Assembly (NCBI GenBank): GCA_026936325.1
Contig: JAPTHN010000013.1
Span: forward strand, 11,919,415 to 11,983,414
DNA length: 64,000 nucleotides
Reading direction: 5' to 3'
Source of the DNA: Platynereis dumerilii
Taxonomy: Eukaryota > Annelida > Polychaeta > Phyllodocida > Nereididae
Shown here: in pieces, positions 23,330 through 37,226 of the stretch
How positions within the stretch are numbered: the stretch's first letter is position 1
Layout: every line of letters begins with the position of its first letter
The notes under the pieces: generated by a model
Database searches by the model: none
The model's input: the letters and a program-made list of their open reading frames with translations, nothing else
What the model was told of the DNA's origin: nothing
Made by a program: the position numbers and the translations under genes

Positions 23330-26300
23330 AATTTTCACTGTCATCCTAAAATGTTCACTACCACCCTAAATGAAACATTCACTACCATCCTAAATGAAGG
23401 TCACTGCCATCCTAAATTCAACATCCACTACCATCCCAAATGGAACAATCACTACCATCCAAAATGGAAGTCACTACCATTCTAAATGGAAGTCACTACC
23501 ATCCTAAATGCAACTCACTACCATCCTAAATGCAACATTCACTACCATCCCAGATGGAACATTCACTACCATCCCAAATGGAACATTCACTACCATCCAA
23601 ATGGAACAATCACTACCATCCTAAATGGAAGTCACTACCATTCTAAATGGAACAATCACTACCATCCTAAATGGAACAATCACTACCATCCTAAATGGAA
23701 CAATCACTATCATCCTAAATGGAACAATCACTACCATCCTAAATGGAACATTCACTACCATCCTAAATGAAACAATCACTACCATCCTAAATGAAGGTCA
23801 CTGCCATCCTAAATTCAACATCCACTACCATCCAAAATGGCACAATCAATACCATCCAAAATGGAAGTCACTACCATTCTAAATGGAAGTCACTACCATC
23901 CTAAATGCAACTCACTACCATCCCAGATGGAACATACACTACCATCCCAAATGGAACATTCACTACCATCCAAAATGGAACATTAACTACCATCCAAAAT
24001 GGAACAATCACTACCATCCTAAATGGAAGTCACTACCATTCTAAATGGAACTCACTACCATCCTAAATGGAACAATCACTACCATCCTAAATGGAACATT
24101 CACTACCATCCTAAATGAAACAATCACTACCATCCTAAATGAAACAATCACTACCATCCTAAATGAAACATTCACTACCATCCTAAATGAAGGTCACTGC
24201 CATCCTAAATGGAAGTCACTGCCATCCTAAATGGAACATTCACTACCATCCTAACTTTTCAATGCTGCTCAGATTTTGTCAACCAACTCAAATTCTATGG
24301 TATGTCTAAAGCAAATAAACAATCTTATGTCTTATGTCTTATCCTAAATGGAACAATCACTACCATCCTAAATGGAACAATCACTACCATCCTAAATGGA
24401 ACTTTCACTACCATCCTAAATGAAAGTCACGCCATCCTAAATGCAACTTTCACTACAATCCTAAATGGAACAATCACTACCATCCTAAATTCAACATCCA
24501 CTACCATCCTAAATGGAACAATCACTACCATCGAAAATGGAAGTAACTACCATTCTAAATGGAAGTCACTACCATCCTAAATGAAGGTCACTACCATCCT
24601 AAATGCAACATTCACTACCATCCCAAATGGAACATTCACTACCATCCCAAATGGAACATTCACTACCATCCAAAATGGAACAATCACTACCATCCTAAAC
24701 GGAACTCACTACCATTCTAAATGGAACTCACTACCATCCTAAATGGAACAATCACTACCATCCTAAATGGAACAATCACTACCATCCTAAATGGAACATT
24801 CACTACCATCCTAAATGGAACAATCACTACCTTCCTAAATGGAACAATCACTACCATCCTAAATGGAACAATCACTACCATCCTAAATGGAACATTTACT
24901 ACCATCCTAAATGCAACATTCACTACAATCCTAAATGGAACATTCACTACCATCCTAAATGGAACATTCACTACCATCCTAAATGGAACATCCACTACCA
25001 TCCTAAATGGAACAATCACTACCATTCTAAATGGAACAATCACTACCATCCTAAATGGAACAGTTACTACCATCCTAAATGGAACAATCACTACCATCCT
25101 AAATTCAACATCCACTACCATCCTAAATGGAACAATCACTGCCATTATAAATGGAACAACCACTACCATCCTAAATGGAACAATCACTACCATCCTAAAT
25201 TGAACAATCACTACCATCCTAAATTCAACAATCACTATCGTCCTAAATGGAACAGTCACTACCATCTTGAATGGAACAATCACTACCATCCTAAATAGAA
25301 CAATCACTACCATCCTAGATGCAACATTCACTACCATCCCAAATGAAACATTCACTTCCATCCCAAATGGAACATTCACTACCATCCAAAATGGAACAAT
25401 CACTACCATCCTAAATGGAAGTCACTACCATTCTAAATGGAACTCACTACCATCCTAAATGGAACAATCACTACCATCCTAAATGGAACAATCACTACCA
25501 TCCTAAATGGAACAATCACTACCATCCTTAATGGAACAATCACTACCATCCTAAATGGAACAATCACTACCATCCTAAATGGAATATTCACTACCATCCT
25601 AAATGGAATATTCACTACCATCCTAAATGCAACATTCACTACCATCCTAAATGGAACAATCACTACCATCCTAAATGGAACAATCACTACCATCCTAAAT
25701 GGAACAATCACTACCATCCTCAATGGAACATTCACTACCATCCTAAATGCAACATTCACTACCATCCTAAATGGAACAATCACTACCATCCTAAATGGAA
25801 CATTCACTACCATCCTAAATGCAACATTCACTACCATCCTAAATGGAACAATCACTACCATCCTAAATGGAACAATCACTACCATCCTAAATAGAACAAT
25901 CACTACCATCCTAAATGCAACATTCACTGCCATCCTAAATGGAACAATCACTACCATCCTAAATGGAACATTCACTACCATCCTAAATAGAACAATCACT
26001 ACCATCCTAAATGGAACATTCACTGCCATCCTAAATGGAACAATCACTACCATCCTAAATGCAACATTCACTACCATCCTAAATGGAACAATCACTACCA
26101 TCCTAAATGGAACAATCACTACCATCCTAAATGGAACAATCACTACCATCCTCAATGGAACATTCACTACCATCCTAAATGCAACATTCACTGCCATCCT
26201 AAATGGAACAATCACTACCATCCTAAATGGAACATTCACTACCATCCTAAATGCAACATTCACTACCATCCTAAATGGAACAATCACTACCATCCTAAAT

Positions 26301-27675
26301 GGAACAATCACTACCATCCTAAATAGAACAATCACTACCATCCTAAATGCAACAATCACTACCATCCTAAATGCAACATTCACTACCATCCTAAATGCAA
26401 CATTCACTGCCATCCTAAATGGAACAATCACTACCATCCTAAGTGCAACATTCACTGCCATCCTAAATGGAACAATCACTACCATCCTAAATGGAACATT
26501 CACTACCATCCTAAATGGAACATTCACTACCATCTTAAATGGAACATTCACTACCATCCTAAATGGAACATTCACTACCATCCTAAATGGAACAATCACT
26601 ACCATCCTAAATGGAACATTCACTACCATCCTAAATGGAACATTCACTACCATTTTAAATGGAACATTCACTACCATCCTAAATGAAGGTTACCGCCATC
26701 CTAAATGCAACATTCACTACCATCCTAAATGCAACATTCACTACCATCCTAAATGTAACATTCACTACCATCCTAAATGGAACAATCACTACCATCCTAA
26801 ATGGAACAATCACTACCATCCTAAATGGAACAATCACTACCATCCTAAATAGAACAATCACTACCATCCTAAATGCATCATTCACTACCATCCTAAATGC
26901 AACATTCACTGCCATCCTAAATGGAACAATCACTACCATCCTAAATGGAACATTCACTACCATCCTAAATGGAACATTCACTACCATCCTAAATGGAACA
27001 TTCACTACCATCCTAAATGGAACATTCACTACCATCCTAAATGGAACATTCACTGCCATCCTAAATGGAACAATCACTACCATCCTAAATGGAACATTCA
27101 CTACCATCCTAAATGGAACATTCACTACCATCTTAAATGGAACATTCACTACCTTCCTAAATGGAACAATCACTACAATCCTAAATTCAACATCCACTAC
27201 CATCCTTAATGGAACAATCACTACCGCCCTAAATGCAACATTCACTACCATCCTAAATGGAACAATCACTACCATCCTAAATTCAACATCCACTACCATC
27301 CTTAATGGAACAATCACTACCATCCTAAATGGAACAATCACTACCATCCTAAATGGGAGTCACTACCATCCTAAATGTAAGTCACTACATCCTAGATGGA
27401 AGTCACTATCATCCTAGATGAAAGTCACTTCCGTCCTGGATGGAAGTCAGTACCATCTTAAATGGAGCATTCACTACATTCCTAAATGAAACAGTCAGTA
27501 CCATCCTAAATGGAAGTCCCTGCATCCAAAATGAAAATTCGTTGCCATTAAAAAAGCATCCGCTGAAGTCATTTTAAATGAAGCTGTCACTGCTATCCCA
27601 AATGTAATATTTATAACTGTTATCCTAAAGGAAACACTCACTACCACCCTAAATGAAACATTCACTACCATCCCT
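23330..27675 (+). repeat. 24-bp minisatellite, 4.3 kb, open on both strands
   Basis: About 175 units, most 24 bp, with core AATGGAACAATCACTACC then ATCCTA. Common variants are ACATTC for ACAATC, GCAACATTC, TTCAACATCC, and 21-bp units with GGAAGTCAC. Because 24 is a multiple of three, long frames stay open: + frames repeat NGTITTIL (up to 471 codons, 25437-26852) and - frames repeat MVVIVPFR (up to 414 codons). Rare variants recur 432 bp apart (CTCAATGG at 25719 and 26151; AATAGAAC at 25890 and 26322), so an 18-unit higher-order repeat exists. About 85 bp of unrelated sequence interrupts the array at 24255-24340. Edge units are the most degenerate. I do not call a gene here. Confidence 0.97.
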
Positions 27676-27738
27676 GCTCTGGTTTTGTAATGCTATGGGG
27701 AAGATTAAGATATGTATTGTTGGGTAATTGTAAAATGG

Positions 27739-27796
27739 ACAGACAGATAGATAGATAGATAGATCGATCGATAGACAGATAGATAGATAGATAGAT
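27739..27796 (+). repeat. GATA microsatellite beside the 24-bp array
   Basis: About 14 GATA units with GATC and GACA variants, about 65 bp after the last 24-bp unit. Confidence 0.92.
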
Positions 27797-28744
27797 ATTG
27801 ATGATTAACTTATTAAAATATACATATTGAATTTTCAGTCTTCAAATGTACTTTATTCGTAGTTCTTACTCCCTAAATGGTATTTGCTTATAATTAAATT
27901 GAATTTACTGTGCTAGGGGCAAATATCAAAGCTTTATGGTTTGAATAAACTCTAATTATAGCATATATTGCTGTAGGAGAGTGTTATTAGCAGTTTAGTT
28001 TATTTTTTGAAAAGTGCCAGGTCTCTTGCTGTGTCACAGTATGCATAGCATACTGGTGCCATACCATTGATATAAATTATATTTACATAGTTTCTAAAGC
28101 AAAGGATTTCTTGAGAAACCCACCAAGAAAGAAGTAAAGGTGAATCAAGTCAATTAGGAGATTTGATTAAATCGTTTTATCCTGAAACAACATCATTTTC
28201 TGCCCTGTACTTAACTCATGAACTTCCCAGGTTTGAAATTGGCTTAGACCACCACTGAGTGCCAAGTGAGTGGGGTTTAAGGGAGGCTTGACTGAGACAA
28301 CACACCAAGGCTGGCAATTGTGTTTACTGGGGTTCAACCAAATTGACACACTGTGACAATGTCGTTTTAATTCCCCTCTTTGAAGTCTTGTTAAACTAGT
28401 TAAAGTCCTGTTTGAGTTGAGAGAATCTGAGAGAATCTGAGAGAGAGTTCTGTGAAAACTTTTATGAAAGCTTTGTTAATGGTCAAGTGTTTGCTTGGGG
28501 ACTAATTAAATTTCTGATGTATACTTTCCTCAGCAGCAGTTACTGAGATGATAGCTAATTTCTTAACTGACATTTCAAACTTCATTCACTAGTAAGGCCA
28601 GGTATGATTAATTTTTAGCTTCACAGATCTACTCGAGGCACTTTTTCTCGGGGTCGGTCAGTAGGATGAAAAAAGAAGAAGCTTTAATTTCATTTTTTTA
28701 TGTCAATTTAATAAAAATTATGAGTAAGCTCAATTTTTCTTTTT
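27797..28744. other. Intergenic, nothing supported
   Basis: AT-rich; a short GAGAGAATCT duplication lies near 28420-28447. No exon or element end was recognised. Confidence 0.5.
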
Positions 28745-28749
28745 CCATA

Positions 28750-29060
28750 CACTCTCGACAAAAAGGTTTTATATGGAACCTTTAAAGGTTCTATAAGCTG
28801 GTACAGATAAGGAACCCTAAAGGTTCATTATTCAACTTTTAAAAAGGTTCCAACAGCAAACAAAAACAACATTTAGATAATCCAGCTGCACTGAACTCCT
28901 GCAATGGAACGTTTTCTCTCAAGTTGGGAGCATAGGGTCCTATCATAGGGCCTTCCCACCAAGTATTTAACCTTCTCAATTTAGTTGAACCCCTAAAAAA
29001 TTGCAGAACCTTTTTTTGGCTGTTGGTTCTTTATATATACCATCAAGAACCTTTAAAGCT
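28750..29060. mobile_element. Palindrome-rich MITE candidate, GGAACCTTTAAAGGTTC type
   Basis: GGAACCTTTAAAGGTTC near 28774-28790 is a perfect palindrome. Further AAGGTTC and GAACCT words lie at both ends, including AAGAACCTTTAAAG near 29045. The ends resemble each other in inverse orientation but no clean boundary or target duplication was found. Confidence 0.5.
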
Positions 29061-29681
29061 AAATATGAAATATGTCTTGCCTATCTTATAAAGTGACACA
29101 GAAAACCTCTTACACTTTCTGAAATAAAGGGAGGGGGTGAAATGGAACGTTCCTGGACATAAAAGGTAACAACTTAGTAACAAGTGAATTGGCCTATTGT
29201 TGAAATGCCTCCCAGGTCGAAAGATATTATTTTTGCCTGAAAGTTTCTCCTCTACACAATTGTGTCACAATTTCCAGTGGCTAACACAAAGTCACTTCTC
29301 TTCTAAGAGTAATGGTCACTAGGTTAGCTTATTTGAAACTTTTTGATTTAGTCAATTTATGTTTCTCTTCAGCAATTGTAGTTTTGTTCATAATTTCATA
29401 CAAATACTATGATTCTTAACCAATAGCAACTACAAGTTACAAGTCATATCTGGCTATGATATATCTTCACTTCCAGATGTCTATTTTGTGGCCTGCCTCA
29501 TACTTTCCACTACAGACAGTATAACAACATCTTGTACCACTATAACTATAGTTATGACTAGTGACTTTAATAACAGGGCAGAGATAATTGTGTGTAATGC
29601 AGATGATGTTGCTTCAAATATTGTATCCTGTGTTTCATGTGATCTTGGCTTGCTAAATATGGGATTTTACTACTTGGTATA

Positions 29682-31523
29682 CACTGTAAGAACCTTACTG
29701 TAGAAAACTACAGTAACTACCGGCAGACCCACTTGCCGGCAACTACTGTAGTTTTTTACAGCAACAAAAATCACTACTGTAATTCTGCTGTGCGGTACTT
29801 ACTGTAAAAACTACAGCAATCAATATATCTTACTGTAGTTTGAAAACGGCATCTAACCGTAGTTTTTACAGTAATAGATTTTCATACTGTATAAGCATTA
29901 CGGTAAATTACTGTAGTTTTTACAGGAAGGGGATCTTGTACTGCAGTTTTAACTACAGCTGATTATTGTAGTTTTTACAGTAAGATTTTTCTATACTGTA
30001 GTTCTTTTGGGGTGTGTGATATTACTGGGACCACTTTATTCAAATGCAGGGACAATTTTATTTAAACAAGATAATTGGTGAAACATGTCCATAAACAGAA
30101 TGACCAATGAAATTGATGAGATGCTAAAATGGAAACAGTAGTTAAAGTAGAAGAAATTCCATAATTTTGAACAGCATTTCAGGCTTCAGTAAAATATCCT
30201 GTAACTGGTCCTTTGGACTCCTGAAAAAGAAGAAAATCATTAGAGTTGATGAAGCATTTCAAGTAATAAAGAATCAGTTAATTGAATGTTTCATGAACAC
30301 ACTTAGTTTATTCAACACACTTACCCAGTCAATGTTTACTCAACTCCACTGCTAAAACAAGAAATAAACATGGAGCCACAGAACAGTGCCACCTCTTCCT
30401 TTGAATTACTGTCCAAGAATGACTCTAATACAATTGTCTAATACTGCCAGTAAATTCAGTTTATGTAACTGGGTCACAGTTCTGCGTCAGTGATTTCCCT
30501 CTAATTACCCCTCTAATTACCCCTTAATTGATGCCATACTCATATAATATGCATGCAAAGTGACACCTTGTGGTATTCCTGAGAAATTACTACTAGTATA
30601 CAATTGTGTATAGTTTGATATTATTTCATTTAGACCTTAGATATTATCTAGAGTGTATTTAGCAATTCAATAAATGAACATCCTACAAATGTAATACAGT
30701 ACAGTTTTAATTTGTCAATCAAATGCTACACAATACAGATTTTTTCAAAGTCATTTTCCTATGTATCTCATCTTTATAAATTAATTTGCCATATTGAATC
30801 TTAAAATTCATATATTTTAGAGAATAATAAAAAAAAACCTAATATCATGTATTCCACATTTGAAATACTTATATATTTTAATCAAGTATTATACTAGATA
30901 GTTGGGTGAACATTGTGATACAAATACATGTATGTCTACAACAATATTGATATGATTTTAAAAACATATTTCATGAACATAAATATGAGGGATGGCTATT
31001 TTCCAATATAATATCTCCAATTAGAACTTAATGCTAAGCCATTGCTTGTGGACATGACACATTTGGTATATTCCCTTTATAAGGAATGAACTGTCAGTAC
31101 AATGGCTTAATGTAGTTATTACAGTGGTGTGATATTGGATTACAGTAGTGGCTTGCTTACTGTAAAATCATCTTGCTGTAATATGAAGCTCACAGTGGCT
31201 TGCTGTAACATTTACAGTAAGGCTTACGGTAGAGTTTTGTTTGCTGTAAAATCTACTGCAATTTGCCGTGATATGAAGGTTACAGTAGCTTGCTGTAACA
31301 CTTACAGTAAGGCTTACAGTAGAGTTTTATTTGCCGTAAAATCTACAGCAATTTGCCGTAATATGAAGCTTACAGTAGCTTGCTGTAACATTTACAGTAA
31401 GTCTTACGGTAGAGTTTTGTTTACTGTAGCTTCTACAGTAGCTTACTGTATCAGAGTTGTACAGCAGCTTACTGTAGTTTCTACAGTAATTCACTGTACA
31501 AACTACAGCAATTTGTTACAGTG
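29682..31523. mobile_element. CACTG-ended DNA transposon (CACTA/EnSpm-like), non-autonomous
   Basis: The left end CACTGTAAGAACCTTACTG (29682) and the inverse of the right end, CACTGTAACAAATTGCTG (ending 31523), form terminal inverted repeats. Both are flanked by TA (29680-29681 and 31524-31525). About 320 bp inside the left end and 430 bp inside the right end are packed with TTACTGTAG/CTACAGTAA words in both orientations, like the subterminal repeats of CACTA elements. The right block is a ~125-bp tandem repeat. The core (30010-31090) shows no transposase, so it is read as non-autonomous. The alternative is two separate elements. Confidence 0.6.
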
Positions 31524-31525
31524 TA

Positions 31526-33415
31526 GCTCTAATACTTTTATTGTTTAGTTATATTGTATACTTTTAGTTATATTGTATAGTTAAATTCACTCCACCAAGT
31601 CAAGGGGAGGGTAAGGGCTATTTGGGGTGGACTACTTGAGCTTATTAAACCATTAAAACCCTTTTCTGCCCCTCCCTATGCCTCCCACAGATATGTACTA
31701 TTGTGTATCAAGCTGAATTGTGGCTTATTATTGTTGTTGTACCTAAATTTTTGCTAATTGCTATTCACTTGTCGAAAATACTGTCTGGGTCCTGAAAGGG
31801 TATTTAGGGGTATATGATGTTAGATTGTGTGCTTGAGGAGTTTAAAATGATGCCATTTTGATGCTATTTTCCATTTGTATTGATGCCATATTGATGCTAT
31901 TTTCTAAGCTGGTACATTCAGTACATTGTCTGTTGTTATCTCAAGTCTTGACAAGAGGGCTTTTTCCTAATATAGGTTTTTAAAAGGTATACAAACTGTT
32001 AAGTAGGATATAAATATATCTCACTTTAGTATGAAGTTATTTTTGAAATGACAGAATTGAAATGATACTAATGGCTTTTGAAAGTTTTTACTCTTGTGCA
32101 TAACATAACAAAAATGTCATAAAAATGTCATGATTAATATCTGTATAGGCCTGCAGTCCATGCAGTTTAGAATCAGTATGTCAGCACTGAGCTTTACTTG
32201 TCTGTAGTCATTAAGTTGTAATTTTTTGGATGGAAGAGATTTTGGATTATCTAGATTTTGGAATGTTACCATGGCAACAGTTTCTTTGAGTCAGCATGAC
32301 CCGGAAGCACAACTTACTTATTAGTAATCACTTCCTGTGACAAATCTCATAAACATCAGTGCACTAATCTGCAGAACTGACAGCTTTCGGTTGATAACCT
32401 TTTTCAGTGTTGGGGTTTAAAGTAATCTGTAGAAATGACAGTCTCTGGTTGATAAGATTTTAACTGGTGAGATTGGACAAGATGTTTCCTTTCTCAAATC
32501 TGATTAGAAACTGTCAGACTTACAATCTTAACACCCCCCCCCCCTTACAACACCCCCCTCCCTTCAGTACTAATTCTAAAGGAAGCCTTGGTTGTTATTA
32601 GTGAGTATTAGCCAATTATAATTGCTCCATTGAGCTGTTCTCAAACTTGGAGACAACTTTCCCTCCCAAGTTCTGATTTTCTGCGGATAAGGAAATTTGA
32701 TTTCTCAAAATGAGGCTGATGCAATACGTTTGAAGAAATTTTTATTCAGATCAATATGTTCTCCAATAACAACATTTTGACAAGATTGGTTTTGGAAACA
32801 TATAGCACTTTAAGAAAAAATAATAATAATCATGGTGGTTTTTGCAAAGAAGTTTGGTTTTCCCAAAAAACTACAGCTGTACAAAATTTCCTTTAGCCCT
32901 AATTGGAATGATATATGAAAGGCAAGTCCAAAAACCACCAGGACTTTTGTACATTGTATTAGCTTTTTTTTTTTTGAGTGTATGTACACTTTGAAATAAA
33001 ATTGCATATAAGGGAAATGAAAATTTTGAAACAACTTTTAACCTAGAAGTAAGAGTTTCTTGAGTATAATATCTCCATTTTTTTGCCTCAGATTTAGGAA
33101 ACAAATCTTCCTGAAGTTAGAACCAAGACACCAAATGGTCATCAGATAAACGCTCAAGTGGACACCCTATACTCATGATACTGGACAGTGGGAGACAGTT
33201 GGTGACCCCATTGGTCCTGCTGGTCATCAGTAAGCATATGTCCCCCAAACTGGGAGCAATTGGGGAGCATACTGCCAAACATATGTGCCCTCTAGTGGTC
33301 AAGACATATGCAAGACAAAACCACAGCCTGACCAAGGCACAATTTGGGCTCCCTGCTGTTTAAGTGACCATTGTTTCGGGCCTCCTGCCATCAATGCCAG
33401 GCAGAGTGGGATAGA
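31526..33415. other. Intergenic, nothing supported
   Basis: Contains the near-palindrome GTTACCATGGCAAC at 32275-32288 and a C run near 32532-32560. No exon was recognised. Confidence 0.5.
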
Positions 33416-33745
33416 ACTTGGATAGAGCATGGATAGAACTGTGTTAGAACTGTGTTAGAACTGTGTTAGAACTGGGATCGAACTGTGTTAGAACTGGGAT
33501 AGAACTGGGATAGAACTGGGATATAACTGTGTTAGAACTGGGATAGAACTAACTGTGTTAGAACTGGGATAGAACTGTGTTAGAACTGGGATAGAACTGT
33601 GTTAGAACTGGGATCGAACTGGGCTAGAACTGGGATAGAACTAACTGTGTTAAAACTGGGATAGAACTGCGATGGAACTAACCATGTTAGAACTGGAATA
33701 TAACTGGGGATAGAGCTGGGATAGAACTGGGTTATAAGGACTGCA
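33416..33745 (+). repeat. 11-bp minisatellite GAACTGGGATA
   Basis: About 28 units alternating GAACTGGGATA and GAACTGTGTTA. Six-base insertions such as AACTAACTG break the period. The minus-strand frame over it is a repeat artefact. Confidence 0.9.
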
Positions 33746-35017
33746 TGGGTTATATATATAGAACTGGGAAAGACAGAGGCACAATTAGGACTCCCTGCTG
33801 TTTTAGTGACCTTCAATACCAGGCAGACTTTATAGAACTGGGTATTAGGTCTGGGTAAGACAGAAGCAGTTGACCTCCCAATGGCCAATGGTCAAGCTCA
33901 GGGAAGCTGGGATTGCACCAGAGGACAATGGTCAGGACAATGGTCAGGACAATGGTCACCAGCTGATGTCATATTGATTACAATTGGCCCCTTTGGTCTT
34001 GGGGAATTTACACCTCCACAAGTGAAAGGAACCCCTCACAGTAATTGGAGAGGAAATAGATAAGCAGCAAGAAACAGATTGTTCCAATGGAATCATTGAA
34101 GAATGTCACAGAATGTGATATACTGCCCAGAGGTGCAAGGAGGCAATTGAGGCATAAAAGGTTGGTAAAGTGAAAAACATTTAGACAATGTCCCAAAAAC
34201 AATAGGTTAAAGTGATAGAGGTGCAGAAGATATATATAGATAGACAGAAAAAAGAAAGTTGTTAGCGGATATGAAAAAAAGACAGATCCAAAATACCAAA
34301 TAATAAGCGTTTTTGAATTTATAATGGCTGTATAGATCGAGAGAGTCATCCATTGGCAGAGTAACTTTGAGACTTCCAGCTTTTGGGACTGAAAATGACC
34401 ATAAAATTGGTGTTGCAAAATGCCCTTGTCATCAGACCTCAGGAGCCATTGGTTATGATTTATTTTTTTTCATAAATGACCTTATTTGTTTTGCTGAAAT
34501 TTGATTGGTCTAATTAGCAGTAGTTCTTGCGAATTTTCTTCTTAAATCAAGCTAATATGTGACATTGATCTTTCAATTGTAGCTCAAATAATGAAACATT
34601 AGTGGCAATTTACAGAAGAGGAGTAATCGGTGATTGATTTTGATTGGAGTTGTCTGAAGAACACAGTCTGAGATTCAATTAGCTTTGCTGTTTGCTTGTG
34701 TGAGAGTAAATTTGGCATACCCTCATTCAGATTTCAATATGGTGTCCAGTGTGACCTACAAACTGACCACAAATACTTGAGTATGTCCTCTTATCCTCCA
34801 ACATGGCCTGAAATATGCCCTCCTGTACTTCTGGGTGCCCTCACAAATACTTTAAATATGGCCCCTGGACCTTTCTGGAGTGTTTTGGATAGCCCTAGTC
34901 CCACCCCAGTCGACCTGATGACCAGGAGGGGTGATAATGTTGCCCTATGTCATTGGGGTGTCATTTGCAGTGTCATCTCTGGTTGGTTCTAGCCCTGTGA
35001 TCAGTCAAGCCTGAAAT

Positions 35018-35400
35018 TTACCCCTTTTTCAAAAAATCAAAATCGACTTTAGCTTTCTTATAGTGCCAATTTGTCACAAACAAAAGGATTGCACAAAAAC
35101 TCTTACGAGACAGATAGTTGAACATATATGTATGTGTGTACCAGTGTAATTGTGTCCGTGCATGTGCAATCCATGCTGGTTTTTGCATTGAAATTTGGTT
35201 TTTCAAAAAACCATTTTGAATATAAAAAACCAATTTTGTCTGAAATTTTTTAGTGTTCAGCAAATTCTCTGGGTGCAAGAAGATAGAGGAAGATTCCCCT
35301 TTATTCTAAAATCCAAAATCGACTTTAGCCTACTTAAAATGCCAATTTTTTAGAAAAACAAAATATTTAACACAGAAACCTTCTTCTAAAGACACTTGAA
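35018..35400 (+). repeat. Diverged direct duplication
   Basis: 35018-35110 and 35295-35390 share AAAATCGACTTTAGC, ATGCCAATTT/GTGCCAATTT and CACA-AAAC-TCTT in the same order, about 275 bp apart. Confidence 0.65.
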
Positions 35401-35840
35401 GTGGAGCCAATGTGTACTACCATGCAGTGTGGTTGTGGCAAGAGTTGAAGATAGTCCTATGTCCTATTTCTATTAATTTTGTGGTAATGTGGTACAGTTA
35501 AGAATCGACTTACCATCTAGTTTTTCCAAAATAAAAACAGATGACCCTCTTGAATAGGACTTCTAGTGAAGCCTTCCCTTCTAATGTAATTGTTGCTATG
35601 AGCTGAGGTAGAAGACAGTGGAGGGTCTAGTTGTATGGTTCAATTCATCCCATTTCTTTGACCATCCATTGTCAGTTTTGTCTGCACACTGATGCCCCCA
35701 ATAAACAAGGTGGGGCAATCTTCACCCAGTTAATTACAGTGTTAAGAAGACTTGAAAGGGTTCTGGAACAATTTTGCAAGAATCTGTGAACATCTTTGAA
35801 TTATTGACCACTACAAGTAAAGACCTTGCTAATTATATAA

Positions 35841-35931
35841 TTGCCTGGATTTGAACTATGGCCCTGTTTCATGCCTCAATCTTTAGTATAGGGCTATAGG
35901 CCATCCATTTGACCACTGAGCCAGAGTTAAT
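35841..35931 (-). repeat. tRNA-like relic (SINE head)
   Basis: On the minus strand an A-box-like TGGCTCAGTGGTCAAATGG is followed about 50 bp later by a B-box-like AGTTCAAATCC. The cloverleaf does not close properly and the two boxes are too far apart for an ordinary tRNA. Confidence 0.45.
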
Positions 35932-37226
35932 GACCTTACAACTTTTTTAATTGCTCTAAACCCAGAATTGCCTTTGGTTTGTCAGCTGATTTTACATTTG
36001 CTGTTTTGGTTTATGTGAAGGGTGGGTTATAGAGCTGCTTTATGTCCTTTACTTATGCACTGACTATGCTTAATATGACAGGCTGGGACCATTGTAATGA
36101 GGCCGAGTGCACTCTTGGCACAGGATGAAACATCCGTCTAGTTAACATGGGTTTCCGTCCGAGAATCGAAGTTGGTACCAGAGATCAGCAGCGTAGTGTG
36201 CTACCATCGATTTAGGCTCCAAGACTGGTTTTTAAAGTGGATTATCTAAATTTGTTAGCAGAGATGACAGTGACACACAAAAAAAAATCTTAATAAGTTA
36301 TAACTGATAAGTTCCACATATAATTTTGAATTGTAGGTTCTTTCACTAGAAGTGTATATAATTTTGATTATTTATTCTCATAAAACACTTTGAGAAATAT
36401 AAAAAAATCGATGGCAACAGTGCATCCCTCTAAGGCAAATACTTTCCACTCTCAAGGGTCAATTATTATGCTGACAGATAAGGCAGAGAGATGACCCTGT
36501 GTCCTGGTCAACCCTTTGGACACAACTTGCAGCACAAGAAACAAGTGGCCATTGAGGAACAACAATAGACAATTTGTGCTTCATAATTATACAGGTTGCA
36601 TTGCACAAGTGCATCTTTTACTTCATGATAACTACATTGTCTGCCATTGTGAATTCTTCTACAAGATCATGAAGTCAAGCCAAGTGAGTTATTTTCATTC
36701 AGCTAGATGTCATGACTCAATGATCTGACATTTTTTCATAATTTTAGCTCTTTTACAATTATATAATCAAGACAATTTTTCAATTTTGCAGCGTTACTCT
36801 TTGCATGCGACAAGACTTTTGTCCAAGCACATTTTGGACAGACTGTCATTATTAATTTGTAGAATATTCAGACTGCAATGAAACTTTATTTTTACTATAT
36901 AAACAAGGAGTAGAAGAGTTTAGCTTTAATTTAAGCCATGTCTTGTTTAAATTGGTCTAACATAAGTTAAGTTATTGACGATTGCGTCAGTAACATTTGT
37001 CAGTGTAGCATGGGCGATAATTAGATACACTGTAGTATACAGATAATTTTGAAGATATACAACAAAAACTTAGATTCTAGTTTTGAAGCATTTATTGTGA
37101 TGAAACATGACAATATTTACAAATGATATGTACAGAAATGAGTAGGTTAATATGGAGCATAGCAAACTACAGGAAGATTTTGAAGGTTTCTTAAATATAA
37201 TATTTAAAAGTTTTCATTGGTATGGT

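Noticed and set aside
25433-26852. Overlapping open frames of 471 (+) and 414 (-) codons as repeat-protein genes
   Set aside because: Both follow automatically from a 24-bp tandem unit without stops. Residues vary without constraint and there is no promoter, splice or stop context.
23330-27675. CRISPR-like array
   Set aside because: Units are head-to-tail without unique spacers, and the surrounding DNA is animal with introns.
31129-31548. 139-codon + frame
   Set aside because: It lies entirely in the right subterminal repeat field of the CACTG element and its periodicity mirrors the DNA repeat.
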